From the NCBI RefSeq assembly GCF_002760655.1, contig NZ_PDOC01000019.1, positions 16,835 to 80,834 on the forward strand: a DNA stretch of 64,000 bases, read 5' to 3'. A model generated the notes under the pieces. The model was not told the DNA's origin. It saw only the letters and a list, made by a program, of their open reading frames with translations, and searched no databases. This document shows, piece after piece, positions 27,766 through 37,351 of the stretch (its first letter is position 1; each line of letters opens with the position of its first letter). The position numbers and the translations under genes were made by a program. This DNA comes from Massilia eurypsychrophila. Its GTDB lineage: Bacteria; Pseudomonadota; Gammaproteobacteria; Burkholderiales; Burkholderiaceae_D.

Positions 27766-28386
27766 ATGCGGCCGGTCGATTTCTATTTCACGCGCCTGAT
27801 GTACGAGTCGGGCGACTGGGACGTCGACATCCGCATGCCGAGCAACGTGCTCAATTCGCTGGTCGAATACACCACGCTGCGGGTCGATCCGGCCGAGCGC
27901 GTGGTGGCCCTGTCCGACCCGAAGATGCTGGAGGCGCCGTTCTGCTTCCTGGCCGGCCACAAGCTGGTGCAGTTCACCCCGGCCGAGCGCAAGAACTTCG
28001 AGCGCTACGTGCGTGGCGGCGGCTTCGTGTTCGTCGACGACTGCAACCACGACATCGACGGCCTGTTCGCCAAGTCGTTCGAGGCCGAGCTGGCGAAGAT
28101 GTTCGGGCCCAAGGCTCTGAAAAAAATCCCGAACACGCATCCGATCTATTCGAGCTTTTTCAAGTTCGACGGCCCGCCCAACACCGGCAATGAACTCAAT
28201 GGCTGGGGCGACGACCTGGTGCACGACTACCTGAAGGCGATCGAAATCAACGGCCGCATCCGGGTGCTGTACTCGAACAAGGACTACGGTTGCGAGTGGG
28301 ACTACGACTTTCGCAACAAGCGCTGGCTGGTCATCGACAATACCCGCTTCGCGGTCAACATCATTCAATATGCTTTAGGAGCCTGA
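27766..28386 (+). CDS. DUF4159-domain protein
   Basis: A 206-residue soluble protein matching DUF4159. Features are FYFTRLMYESGDWDVDIRMP at the start, the block FLAGHKLVQFTPAERKNFER, the glycine turn RGGGFVFVDDCNH and WDYDFRNKR near the end. The fold resembles the glutamine-amidotransferase-like domains often found with MoxR/BatA proteins, but no function has been shown that I know of. It starts 10 nt after the second TldE-like stop, and the MoxR gene follows after 1 nt, so it bridges the peptidase half and the ATPase half of the operon. No signal peptide. Confidence 0.8.
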   Translation: MRPVDFYFTRLMYESGDWDVDIRMPSNVLNSLVEYTTLRVDPAERVVALSDPKMLEAPFCFLAGHKLVQFTPAERKNFERYVRGGGFVFVDDCNHDIDGLFAKSFEAELAKMFGPKALKKIPNTHPIYSSFFKFDGPPNTGNELNGWGDDLVHDYLKAIEINGRIRVLYSNKDYGCEWDYDFRNKRWLVIDNTRFAVNIIQYALGA

Positions 28387-28387
28387 C

Positions 28388-29392
<1,005 letters not shown>

Positions 29393-29393
29393 C

Positions 29394-30269
29394 ATGCTGG
29401 CGACACCGGCGCAGCTGGCGCACACCACCGACCTGAACCTGGTCATCCGCTACGTGCTGGCCGGCCTCGGCCACGGTATCCACGCGGGGCGCGAGCGCGG
29501 CGCCGGCGTCGAGTTCTCCGAATACCGCGCCTATGCGCCGGGCGACGAGTGGCGCCGCGTCGACTGGAAGCTGCTGGCGCGCGCCGACCGCTATTTCGTG
29601 CGCGAGGCCGAGCGCGACAGCCACGTCGCCGTCTGGCTGTGGCTGGATGCCAGCGCGTCGATGGCGGAGCCGAGCCGCAGCGTGGCTGGCCTCGACAAGC
29701 TGCAGTACGCGCGCGCCGTGCTGGCCTGCATTGCCGCCATCGCGCAGCGCCAGGGCGACGCCTTCGGCCTGATCGTCTGCGGCGGCGACCGCGTGAAGTT
29801 CACGCCGGCCGCGCGCGGACCGCGCCAGATGCAGCGCATCCTGGCGCAGCTGTCGCGCACCGAGGCGCAGGGCAGCCTGCCGCCGGCCGAGACATTGCGA
29901 ACCAGCCTGCATTTCGCCCGTTCGCCAAGCCTGGTGTTCGCCGTCAGCGACTATCTAGACTGGCCATCGGCCCAATCGGAAGCGCTGCTGCGGCTGCGCC
30001 ACATGCGCCACGACGTGCGCGCGCTGTGCCTGCAAACCAACGCCGAGTGCGACGCCAGCTTCGCCGCCGGCGGCACATGGCGCGACCCTGAAGCAGGCGC
30101 GGGCCTGTTCCGCTTCGAACAGCAGGCTTACCAGAAAAACCGCGCCGGCCATTTCGCCGCCATGACGGCCGACTGCCGCCGCAGCGACATACGCACGCTC
30201 GAAGCGCGCATCGAACAACCGCTGCAGACGGTGCTGCGCGCGTGGCTGCGCCAGGCGGGCCGCGCATGA
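29394..30269 (+). CDS. DUF58-domain protein, MoxR partner
   Basis: A 291-residue protein with the DUF58 signature RAGVEFSEYRAYAPGDEWRR-type block, here AGVEFSEYRAYAPGDEWRRV then DWKLLARADRYFVREAERD, followed by a VWA-like strand with WLWLDASASM (MIDAS-like DASAS). DUF58 proteins are standard partners of MoxR ATPases. The start at 29394 follows the MoxR stop by 1 nt; the longer in-frame extension to 29346 overlaps MoxR. The stop overlaps the next start as ATGA at 30266-30269, indicating translational coupling. Confidence 0.9.
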   Translation: MLATPAQLAHTTDLNLVIRYVLAGLGHGIHAGRERGAGVEFSEYRAYAPGDEWRRVDWKLLARADRYFVREAERDSHVAVWLWLDASASMAEPSRSVAGLDKLQYARAVLACIAAIAQRQGDAFGLIVCGGDRVKFTPAARGPRQMQRILAQLSRTEAQGSLPPAETLRTSLHFARSPSLVFAVSDYLDWPSAQSEALLRLRHMRHDVRALCLQTNAECDASFAAGGTWRDPEAGAGLFRFEQQAYQKNRAGHFAAMTADCRRSDIRTLEARIEQPLQTVLRAWLRQAGRA

Positions 30270-31231
30270 GCATGTGGTGGCTTGCCATGCCCGTGCTGCT
30301 GCTGCCGATATGGTGGCACCGGCAGAAGCGCGAACGCAGCAACGCTCAGCCGCTGGCAACCGCGCGCTTCTTGCCGCGCGCCGATCCGCAGCAGCAGCGC
30401 GTGTGGCGCTGGACCGACCGGCTGCTGTTGCTGGTGCGCTGCCTTCTGCTCGCCGGCGTGATCGCGCTGCTGGCCGACGTCACGCTGCCGTGGCGCGGCG
30501 ACACCGTGCTGGTCGCGCCCGGCACCGACGCTGCCTGGCTCGATCGCCAGGTGACCGATGCCGGCTTTTCGGGCGCGGCCCGGATAACGGTCGCCGATCC
30601 GCTTGGGTATCTGGCGCTGCATGAGCGTGAATGGAAAGCCAGCGCGCGCCTGCTGGTGGCCGGCAACGTGCCAATGCCGGCGCTGCGGCCGCAGTTTCGC
30701 CACAAGGTCGAGCTGCGCACGCTGGCTGCGCCATTGCCTGCATCCGAACACCGCGTCGCTGTCGTCAGCAAACGTGCGCCGCAATGGCGCGTGTTGTTCG
30801 CGGCGCTGGATGGCCCGCAGAAATTTGTCGTCACCGACACGGCAGACGCAAAGTCGGAACTGATCATATGGGATGTGGCCGAGGCGCCGCCGGCCGGCCT
30901 GCACGCGCCGCTGTGGTGGGTCGGCGACGACAGCGCCTTTCCGGAACTGCGCAGCGCCAGGGCTGTCGACGGCATGCGCTACGCCGACAGCGCGCGTGGC
31001 CGGCTATGGTCTGCCACCCCGCCGGCCGACGCCAGCGCCGCGCGCAGCCTGTTCGAAACCTGGCAGCGCCTGCACTATGCGCCGGTGCCGTACACCGCAC
31101 CGTCGCAGTCGATCGCGGCGTCCACGGTGCAGACGGCGCCGGCAGCGGGCGCACTGCGCGACATTTTGCTGATGGCGCTGGCGGCGCTGTTCGCACTCGA
31201 AAGGATATTGGCCCATGCAAGCCGACGCTGA
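30266..31231 (+). CDS. BatA-like membrane protein (aerotolerance-type N-terminal region)
   Basis: A 321-residue protein. The first ~80 residues have two membrane helices (MSMWWLAMPVLLLPIWWHRQ and LLLLVRCLLLAGVIALLADV) with an Arg/Gln-rich loop between, the pattern of BatA N-terminal domains in MoxR operons. A periplasmic-looking domain follows, then a C-terminal hydrophobic helix (DILLMALAALFALERILA). No VWA MIDAS motif is visible. Start and upstream stop overlap as ATGA; the next gene starts 17 nt before this stop. It probably anchors the DUF58/MoxR assembly at the membrane. Specific function unknown. Confidence 0.75.
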   Translation: MSMWWLAMPVLLLPIWWHRQKRERSNAQPLATARFLPRADPQQQRVWRWTDRLLLLVRCLLLAGVIALLADVTLPWRGDTVLVAPGTDAAWLDRQVTDAGFSGAARITVADPLGYLALHEREWKASARLLVAGNVPMPALRPQFRHKVELRTLAAPLPASEHRVAVVSKRAPQWRVLFAALDGPQKFVVTDTADAKSELIIWDVAEAPPAGLHAPLWWVGDDSAFPELRSARAVDGMRYADSARGRLWSATPPADASAARSLFETWQRLHYAPVPYTAPSQSIAASTVQTAPAAGALRDILLMALAALFALERILAHASRR

Positions 31232-33158
31232 TATCGTCGCGCGCGTCTGGCGCGCTGCCTGGCGCCGCCGCCTGCCACTGTGGCTTGGCGCGCTGCTGCC
31301 GTGGATCGTGCTGCGTTCGCCGATCGGCATCGCCGCCGCGCTGGCGCTGGTGATCTTCGATTGCTGGCGCCTGCACCGCCGCGTGTCCGCCAACTGGCCG
31401 CGCTGGCTCGACGGCGCAATCCCGGAACTGGAAGACAGCAGCCTGCTGCTGGCGCATGCACCAACTCCCATCGCCCAGTTGCAGCGCCAGCGCCTGCTCG
31501 CCCGCGCCGCTGCGGTGCTGAACCTGCCGGCGGTGGCGCGCACACGCGTTCGCGGCGGCTATCACTGGGTCGCCGCCAGCGCCCTGGTGGCGCTGGGCGT
31601 ATGGGCCTGGGGCGCGCGTGCCGGCATGCCGAGCATGGCGCCAGCCGCCGCGCCGGCCGCCGCCGCCGCCGCCGCCGCCGTCGCGCCAGGCCAGGTCTCG
31701 CTGCGCGTCACGCCGCCAAAATACACTGCGGTGGCGCCGTTCGAATCGGCGCCACGCGACCTGCAGGTGCCCGAGCACAGCGTGGTGCAATGGTGCGGCA
31801 AGGACGCGGTGATCGAACTGAGCGACGGCCAGCAGCTCAAGACCGGCGCCGCTTGCGCGCAGTGGAAGGCCACCGAATCGGTGTTCTGGCGCCTGCGCGG
31901 GGTGCGCTACAACCTGCGCGTGACGCCCGACCAGCCGCCGCTGATCACCGTCACGGCGCCGACCGACATGGTGCAGGTGCTGGCGGCCGATGCAAACAGT
32001 GCCGCCATCGCGGTGGCGGTGCGCGACGACTACCAGGTGGCCCGCGCCACCTTGCACCTGACCCTGGCGCGCGGCAGCGGCGAAAACATCCGCTTCAGCG
32101 ACCGCGAAGTGCCGCTGCCGGCGTCGAGCGACCCACGCGCGCGCAACTGGTCACGCCAGTGGACGCTGGCCGAGCTGGGCATGGAGCCGGGCGACGAGCT
32201 GTATTTTTTCGTGCGCGCGGCGGACAATGCCGAGCCGGTTCACGGCGCTCAGTCGCCGACCTACACGCTGCGCCTGCCGGGGCCTGTCGGCACCGAAGAC
32301 GAGACGTCGGCGCTGCCGATGCTGGTCAAGCCGGAGAACCTGCGCAGCCAGCGCCAGGTCATCATCGATACCCAGCAACTGATCGCCGACATGAAGGCGC
32401 AGCCGAAAATGGCCGCCGCCACGGTGCGCAGCCGCAGCGAGTCGATCGCCGGCGACCAGGCGCAGCTGCGCCGCCGCTACGGCCAGTTCCTCGGCGAGGA
32501 GTCGAGCCTGTTCGGCGGCGACGACCACGAAAAGGAAGAGGGCAAGCACGACGTGGTGGCCGAATTCGGCCATGCCCACGACCAGGCCGAGAACGCCACG
32601 CTGTTCGACGAGGGCACCAAGAAAGTGCTGCGGCGCGCGCTGTCGGCGATGTGGGATGCCGAAAAAGCGCTGCGGGCGATCACGCCGCAGCCGGCGCTGG
32701 CGCCCGAACACAAGGCGCTCGAGGCGATCAAGCAGCTGCAGCAGGCCGACCGCATCTACCTGCACAAGACGGCGTTCGCGCCGCCGCCGATCAAGGAGGA
32801 GCTGCGCATGAGTGGTGATGTAGTGGGCGCCAAGAGCTACCGGCGCGCGCAGGATGCGCCCAACGATGCGGTGCCGGCGGAAGTGCGCGAGCTGCTGCGC
32901 GCCCTCGGCGGCGACGGCGCCTTGCCGGCGCTGTGGAGCCGCACCGCGCACGACTGGATCCGCGCGCGTATCGCCGGCGACGACCAGCGGCTGCAGGCGC
33001 AGCGCGCGGTGCAGGACGTGGCCGACGGCTGCGCCACTTGCCGTCCGGTGCTGCGTGCGTGGATCCGCGGCGCCATCACCGACGCGCCGGTGCTGCTGCA
33101 GGCAACGCCGTCGGCCAGCACGCCGTTCACCCAGGCATGGCGCAGGGCGGCGCCATGA
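31215..33158 (+). CDS. DUF4175-like membrane protein with large periplasmic region
   Basis: A 647-residue protein. Two N-terminal hydrophobic segments (about residues 20-50 and 118-135) precede a long alanine run and beta-rich periplasmic domains (VSLRVTPPKYTAVAPF, then VAVRDDYQVARATL), as in DUF4175 proteins found in MoxR/DUF58 clusters. The C-terminal third is helical and charged, with a histidine/acid-rich stretch (GDDHEKEEGKHDVV near 436-449) that could bind metal. Overlaps the previous gene by 17 nt and the next by 4 nt (ATGA). Likely an envelope component of the same complex; function not known. Confidence 0.7.
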   Translation: MQADADIVARVWRAAWRRRLPLWLGALLPWIVLRSPIGIAAALALVIFDCWRLHRRVSANWPRWLDGAIPELEDSSLLLAHAPTPIAQLQRQRLLARAAAVLNLPAVARTRVRGGYHWVAASALVALGVWAWGARAGMPSMAPAAAPAAAAAAAAVAPGQVSLRVTPPKYTAVAPFESAPRDLQVPEHSVVQWCGKDAVIELSDGQQLKTGAACAQWKATESVFWRLRGVRYNLRVTPDQPPLITVTAPTDMVQVLAADANSAAIAVAVRDDYQVARATLHLTLARGSGENIRFSDREVPLPASSDPRARNWSRQWTLAELGMEPGDELYFFVRAADNAEPVHGAQSPTYTLRLPGPVGTEDETSALPMLVKPENLRSQRQVIIDTQQLIADMKAQPKMAAATVRSRSESIAGDQAQLRRRYGQFLGEESSLFGGDDHEKEEGKHDVVAEFGHAHDQAENATLFDEGTKKVLRRALSAMWDAEKALRAITPQPALAPEHKALEAIKQLQQADRIYLHKTAFAPPPIKEELRMSGDVVGAKSYRRAQDAPNDAVPAEVRELLRALGGDGALPALWSRTAHDWIRARIAGDDQRLQAQRAVQDVADGCATCRPVLRAWIRGAITDAPVLLQATPSASTPFTQAWRRAAP

Positions 33159-34591
33159 CGATGATCGCGATCGGCCTGATCGGCCTTGCCAGCGCGGGCG
33201 TCTACCTGTGGCGGCGCCGCTTTATCGACGCGCTGCTGGTGCTGGTTGCCGCCGCGGCGCTGGCTGGCATCGGCGGCAATTTCTCATTGCCGCACACCGC
33301 CGCCAAGGGGCCGCTGACTGGCGACGGCCTGACCGAGGCGCAGTGGCGCGATCTGTCTGCGCGGCCGCTGGCGTGGACTGTGCCGGCGAGCCCCGTGCTG
33401 CGGCTCGATTTCCCCCGCCGCCTGACGCTCGGCCGCATGTTCACATTCACCATCCATCGCGACAAGCCCGGCGCGGCGCGCCTGCAACTGCTGGCGGAGA
33501 ACAAGCAGGTCATCGCTGAGGCCAGCGGCTCGGCGGCGTCGCTCAGCGTGCAGTGGCTGCCGCCGGCCGCCGAGCTGCTGGTGCTGCGCGCTCGCTTGCT
33601 GGACGCCGCAGGCAATACGCTGGCCGAAGGGCCGGTGCCGCTCAACGTGGTGGACGCCGCGCCACTGCGGGTGCAGGGGCGCTTCGCCGCGCCGTCGTTC
33701 GACCTGCGCGTGCTGAACGAACTACTGGCCAATAGCGGCGCGCTGCTCGACTGGCAGGTCACGCTCGGCAAAACCGTCACCCGCAGCGAGACCGCGCGCG
33801 AACCGATGGCCGCTCCCAACCTGCTGATCATCGACGCCGCCTGGTTCGAACGCGCATCGGAAAGCGCACGCGCGGCGCTGCTTGCCCAAGGCACGCCGCT
33901 GGTCATCCTGGGCGCCAACGCAAGCGACACCCGCATCTGGCAGCGCGCGATGCAGCTCGACCTGAAGCCGCAAGCCGATGGCCGCGTTGCGGGCGCTCTT
34001 GCAATGCCGGTGGCGCCGTTCAATCCGGTTGCGGGAACCTGGACCGCCGGCGACGGCACGTTCTGGACCCGCGGGCGCATCACCTGGGTCGGCGTGGGCG
34101 ACTGGCACCGCCTGGCGATCAGCCAGCCGCGCCAGCTCGCGCTGTGGTGGCAAGGTGTGCTCGACGGCGCCGGCGTAAAGGTGGAGCAGGACGTGACATG
34201 GGAAGAGCCGCGCGAGATGGCCTTTGCCGGACAGCGCCTGGAACTGTGCGCGCAGGGCGCCAAGGGCGATGCGGTGTTCCCGTCGCTGCAGCAGAAGATA
34301 GTCTGGCAGCGTCGGCTTGACAAGGCCGACGCCTCCTGCGTCGCGGTGTGGCCGCGCCAGGCGGGCTGGCTGAAGATGGAGGGGAAGGGCGGCGAGACGT
34401 ACGTGTTCGATGCAGCGGACTGGCCGCAGTGGCAGGCGGCGCAGCGGCGCGATGCTACTAGCCGCTACCTCGCCCGCACCGCGGCTCCGGCGGCGATCGG
34501 CAGCACGCCGTTGCCGGCGTGGCCGTTCGCCTTGCTGTTCACGCTGGCCATGCTCGCGCTGTGGTGGCGCGAGCGCGGCCGGCTCGCTTAG
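33155..34591 (+). CDS. Membrane protein ending the TldD/E-MoxR operon
   Basis: A 478-residue protein. Two short N-terminal helices (MTMIAIGLIGLASAGVYLW and DALLVLVAAAALAGIGG) and one C-terminal helix (WPFALLFTLAMLALWW) frame a periplasmic beta-sandwich-rich body. An LLIIDAAWFERAS segment around residue 225 resembles the amidotransferase-like cores of large BatA-associated membrane proteins. The start overlaps the upstream stop as ATGA; the in-frame extension to 32933 is a shadow. Its 3' end overlaps the convergent TonB receptor gene by 4 bp. I do not recognise a named family beyond this context. Confidence 0.75.
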   Translation: MTMIAIGLIGLASAGVYLWRRRFIDALLVLVAAAALAGIGGNFSLPHTAAKGPLTGDGLTEAQWRDLSARPLAWTVPASPVLRLDFPRRLTLGRMFTFTIHRDKPGAARLQLLAENKQVIAEASGSAASLSVQWLPPAAELLVLRARLLDAAGNTLAEGPVPLNVVDAAPLRVQGRFAAPSFDLRVLNELLANSGALLDWQVTLGKTVTRSETAREPMAAPNLLIIDAAWFERASESARAALLAQGTPLVILGANASDTRIWQRAMQLDLKPQADGRVAGALAMPVAPFNPVAGTWTAGDGTFWTRGRITWVGVGDWHRLAISQPRQLALWWQGVLDGAGVKVEQDVTWEEPREMAFAGQRLELCAQGAKGDAVFPSLQQKIVWQRRLDKADASCVAVWPRQAGWLKMEGKGGETYVFDAADWPQWQAAQRRDATSRYLARTAAPAAIGSTPLPAWPFALLFTLAMLALWWRERGRLA

Positions 34592-37071
34592 AAAGCGTAG
34601 TCGGCGCGCAGGTAGCCGGAGCGGCCGTTGATGCCGATCGGGCAGGTCTCCCAGCAGTGGGTGAAGCCCAGCTGCGGAAACGGCGCCGCCTTGGTCTTGT
34701 CCCACTCGGTCGGGTAGGTGTCGAACACGTTGTTCAAGCCGGCCGACAGGCTGAAGCGCTTGCTGAACGAATAGCGCATCGTCAGGTCGACCAGCCACTT
34801 CGCTTCCCAGGTCTGGATGAACGGCGCGGTGAATCCCTGGCCCTGCACTTCACCGTAGTAGTTGGCGCGGGCGTTGACGTTCCATGCGCCGGCCGTGTAG
34901 TCGGCGCCGACGACGTGGTGCTGGCGCGGCTGGCCGCGTTCGATCAAGGTCACCTGCGAATCGTCGAACAGCTGGGCGCCAGTCAGCACCGGCGACTGTG
35001 AATTGCGGCTCTTGACCTTGGTGCGGTTGAAGCCCAACTGGCCCGACAGCACCAGCGTGGCATTGCTCAACTTGGTGGTGTGATCGGCGACCAGGTCGAA
35101 GCCGTCGGTTGTGGTGTCGATCGCGTTGGTGAAGAACTGCGCCTGGCCGACCTTCAGCGGATCAAGGATGGCCTTGATCGGGCACGCCGCCGCGGTCAGG
35201 CAGGCGCCCGATTCCGGCGCGATGTTGCTCGAAAAGACGATGCGGTCGTCGATGTTGGTGCGGTACACGTCAGCCGTCACCGAGAAGCCGGTGACCGGGC
35301 GCAGGATGATGCCGATGCTGCCGCTTTGCGACGTTTCCTGTTTCAGCGGCGAGATGCCGAACGCGCGGGTGACGGCGCTGCCTTCGCGCGCGGTCAGCGT
35401 CTCGGTCAGCACGCCGGCCGTGTTCAGGTTGGTCGACACCGAGCTGTAGAACTTCTGCTGCACGCCCGGTGCGCGAAAGCCCGTCGACACGCTGCCGCGC
35501 ATGCCGATGGTGCGCGACGGGTCGTAGCGCATGCTCAGTTTTCCGGTGGTGGTGTTGCCGAAGTCCGAATACTTTTCGAAGCGGACGGCGCCCGCCACCA
35601 GCAGATGCGGCGTCAGGTTGTGTTCCGCGTCGAGGTAGGCGGCGACGTTGTGGCGGCCGGCGTCGACCGCGGTACCTGGCGTGTAGCCGGGGAATCCCTG
35701 CGCGCCGGAGGCGGCGATGCCGCCGGTCTGGTCGAAGATCTTGATGGCCGGGTTGTTGGTGCGTCCGTACTGGTAGGACACCGGGTCGCCCGCTTCGATG
35801 GCGTAGTTATCGCGGCGGTACTCGAAGCCGCCGGCCACCAGCAGCTTGGCGCCGCCGATGTCGACCGGGCCGCGCAGGTCGGCGTTGAAGGTGGTCTGGT
35901 TGAATTTCAGGCGGCCGGTGTCGGCTTCCAGCGGCGATTCGGCATAGATGCCGCCGCCCGGTTTCGGCTCGTACCAGTAGCTGACGTTGATCGAATTACG
36001 TTCGTGGAAACCGAGTTCGCTGCGGCCGTGGTTGACGCTGACGTCGAACTTCCAGTCGTTGGCCAGGTCGCGCTTGTAGCCTACTGCCAGCGAGGCGTCC
36101 TTCACGGTCGTCATGATGTTCGGCAGGTAGCCGTTCGGGTACACCGCAGGCACAGTGCGCCCGTCCCCGGCCGAGCGGAAGAAGCCGGCCGAGTCGCCGG
36201 TGCGCTTGGAGACGCCGCCGAAGGCGTAGAACTCGCTGTCTTTGCCGAGCGGGATGGCGGCGTTCCACCACAGGTAGGCATCCTTGGCCAGGCTGTCGCC
36301 GATGCGCTGGGTCACGCGCGGCGGATCGACGCGCAAGGTGTCGAGGCCGGCGCGGTTGGTTTCGCCGCGGTGGCGCCCTTCGACCGTCAGGTTCAGGTAG
36401 CCGCCGTCGGTGCCGAGCGCAACGCCGGTGTTGGCGCTGCCGGAGACCAGGTCGCCGTCGCCCTTCGACGTGGTGCCGACCGTGCCGCTCAACTGGGTCT
36501 CGCCCACGTTCGACTTGAGGACGATGTTGATCACGCCGGCGATCGCATCCGACCCGTACTGCGCGGCGGCGCCGTCGCGCAGCACCTCGATGTGGTGGAT
36601 CGCGGACAGCGGAATGGCGTTGATGTCGGTGCCGGCGGAGCCGCGGCCGATGGTTTGCTGGACGTTGACCAGCGCCTGCTGGTGGCGGCGTTTGCCGTTG
36701 ACGAGCACCAGCAGCTGGTCGGGCCCGAGGCCGCGCAAGGTGGCCGGGCGAATGATGTCGGTGCCGTCGCTGATGAACGTGGAGGTGAAGTTGAATGACG
36801 GGTCGAGCGTTTGCAGCAGCTTGCCCAGTTCCAGCGGGCCGGCGTTCTGCATGTCCTTGGCGCTGATCAGGCCGACCGGCACGGCGGTGTCGAGGGCGGT
36901 CTTGGCGCTCGAGCGCGATCCGAGCACGACGACCGACTGGGTGCCTTCGTCGCTTGGGCGGGCCTGCTGGCCGCCGGCCGCTTCCTGCGCGCCGGCGTGG
37001 TTCAGGGCCGCGAGCAGCGCCGAGGCGAGCAAGGTGCGGTTCAGGTTCGCTCTTCCGGTGTGTTTCGTCAT
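34588..37071 (-). CDS. TonB-dependent outer-membrane receptor
   Basis: An 827-residue receptor with a signal peptide (about residues 1-28, ending NHAGAQ). The plug domain (about 45-160) has PVGLISAKDMQNAGP, RPATLRGLGPDQLLVLVNGK and IEVLRDGAAAQYGSDAIAGV. The barrel follows and ends in the terminal aromatic residue typical of outer-membrane proteins (RADYAF). It takes up a scarce nutrient (siderophore, cofactor or sugar) using TonB energy; no regulator or substrate gene nearby identifies the ligand. The length is normal and the frame intact. Divergently arranged with the M48-pilin gene and convergent with the MoxR operon. Confidence 0.93.
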   Translation of the reverse strand: MTKHTGRANLNRTLLASALLAALNHAGAQEAAGGQQARPSDEGTQSVVVLGSRSSAKTALDTAVPVGLISAKDMQNAGPLELGKLLQTLDPSFNFTSTFISDGTDIIRPATLRGLGPDQLLVLVNGKRRHQQALVNVQQTIGRGSAGTDINAIPLSAIHHIEVLRDGAAAQYGSDAIAGVINIVLKSNVGETQLSGTVGTTSKGDGDLVSGSANTGVALGTDGGYLNLTVEGRHRGETNRAGLDTLRVDPPRVTQRIGDSLAKDAYLWWNAAIPLGKDSEFYAFGGVSKRTGDSAGFFRSAGDGRTVPAVYPNGYLPNIMTTVKDASLAVGYKRDLANDWKFDVSVNHGRSELGFHERNSINVSYWYEPKPGGGIYAESPLEADTGRLKFNQTTFNADLRGPVDIGGAKLLVAGGFEYRRDNYAIEAGDPVSYQYGRTNNPAIKIFDQTGGIAASGAQGFPGYTPGTAVDAGRHNVAAYLDAEHNLTPHLLVAGAVRFEKYSDFGNTTTGKLSMRYDPSRTIGMRGSVSTGFRAPGVQQKFYSSVSTNLNTAGVLTETLTAREGSAVTRAFGISPLKQETSQSGSIGIILRPVTGFSVTADVYRTNIDDRIVFSSNIAPESGACLTAAACPIKAILDPLKVGQAQFFTNAIDTTTDGFDLVADHTTKLSNATLVLSGQLGFNRTKVKSRNSQSPVLTGAQLFDDSQVTLIERGQPRQHHVVGADYTAGAWNVNARANYYGEVQGQGFTAPFIQTWEAKWLVDLTMRYSFSKRFSLSAGLNNVFDTYPTEWDKTKAAPFPQLGFTHCWETCPIGINGRSGYLRADYAF

Positions 37072-37136
37072 TGCGTGTCTCTTTCTCTTGGCTATTTTCG
37101 TCAGTCGCGCGCGGGCGCGCGCGATGCCCGGAAGAT

Positions 37137-37164
37137 GCTATAGCACACCAAATGGTCTGTACAA
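37137..37164 (-). promoter_or_regulatory. Candidate sigma-70 promoter of the TonB receptor
   Basis: On the minus strand, TTGTAC (37164-37159) and TATAGC (37142-37137) are separated by 16 bp, about 65 bp upstream of the receptor start. The rest of the 37072-37351 gap is AT-rich near 37270-37340, probably holding the divergent M48-pilin promoter, but no single box pair stands out. Confidence 0.45.
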
Positions 37165-37351
37165 CCCGCATGGAATGACTGTTGTATTTATAGATAGTCA
37201 GGCAATATTTCGGGCTACCTAACTGAAAAGCAGAGTAGTATTTACGCCCCTTGCGGCAGTTCCTGCGGTCTGTCCAATATATTTCCTACGGGTAAGAAAA
37301 ATATAGTATTCTTAAGTGCAATATTGTGTTTATCTTAATCTGGGAGCCGTG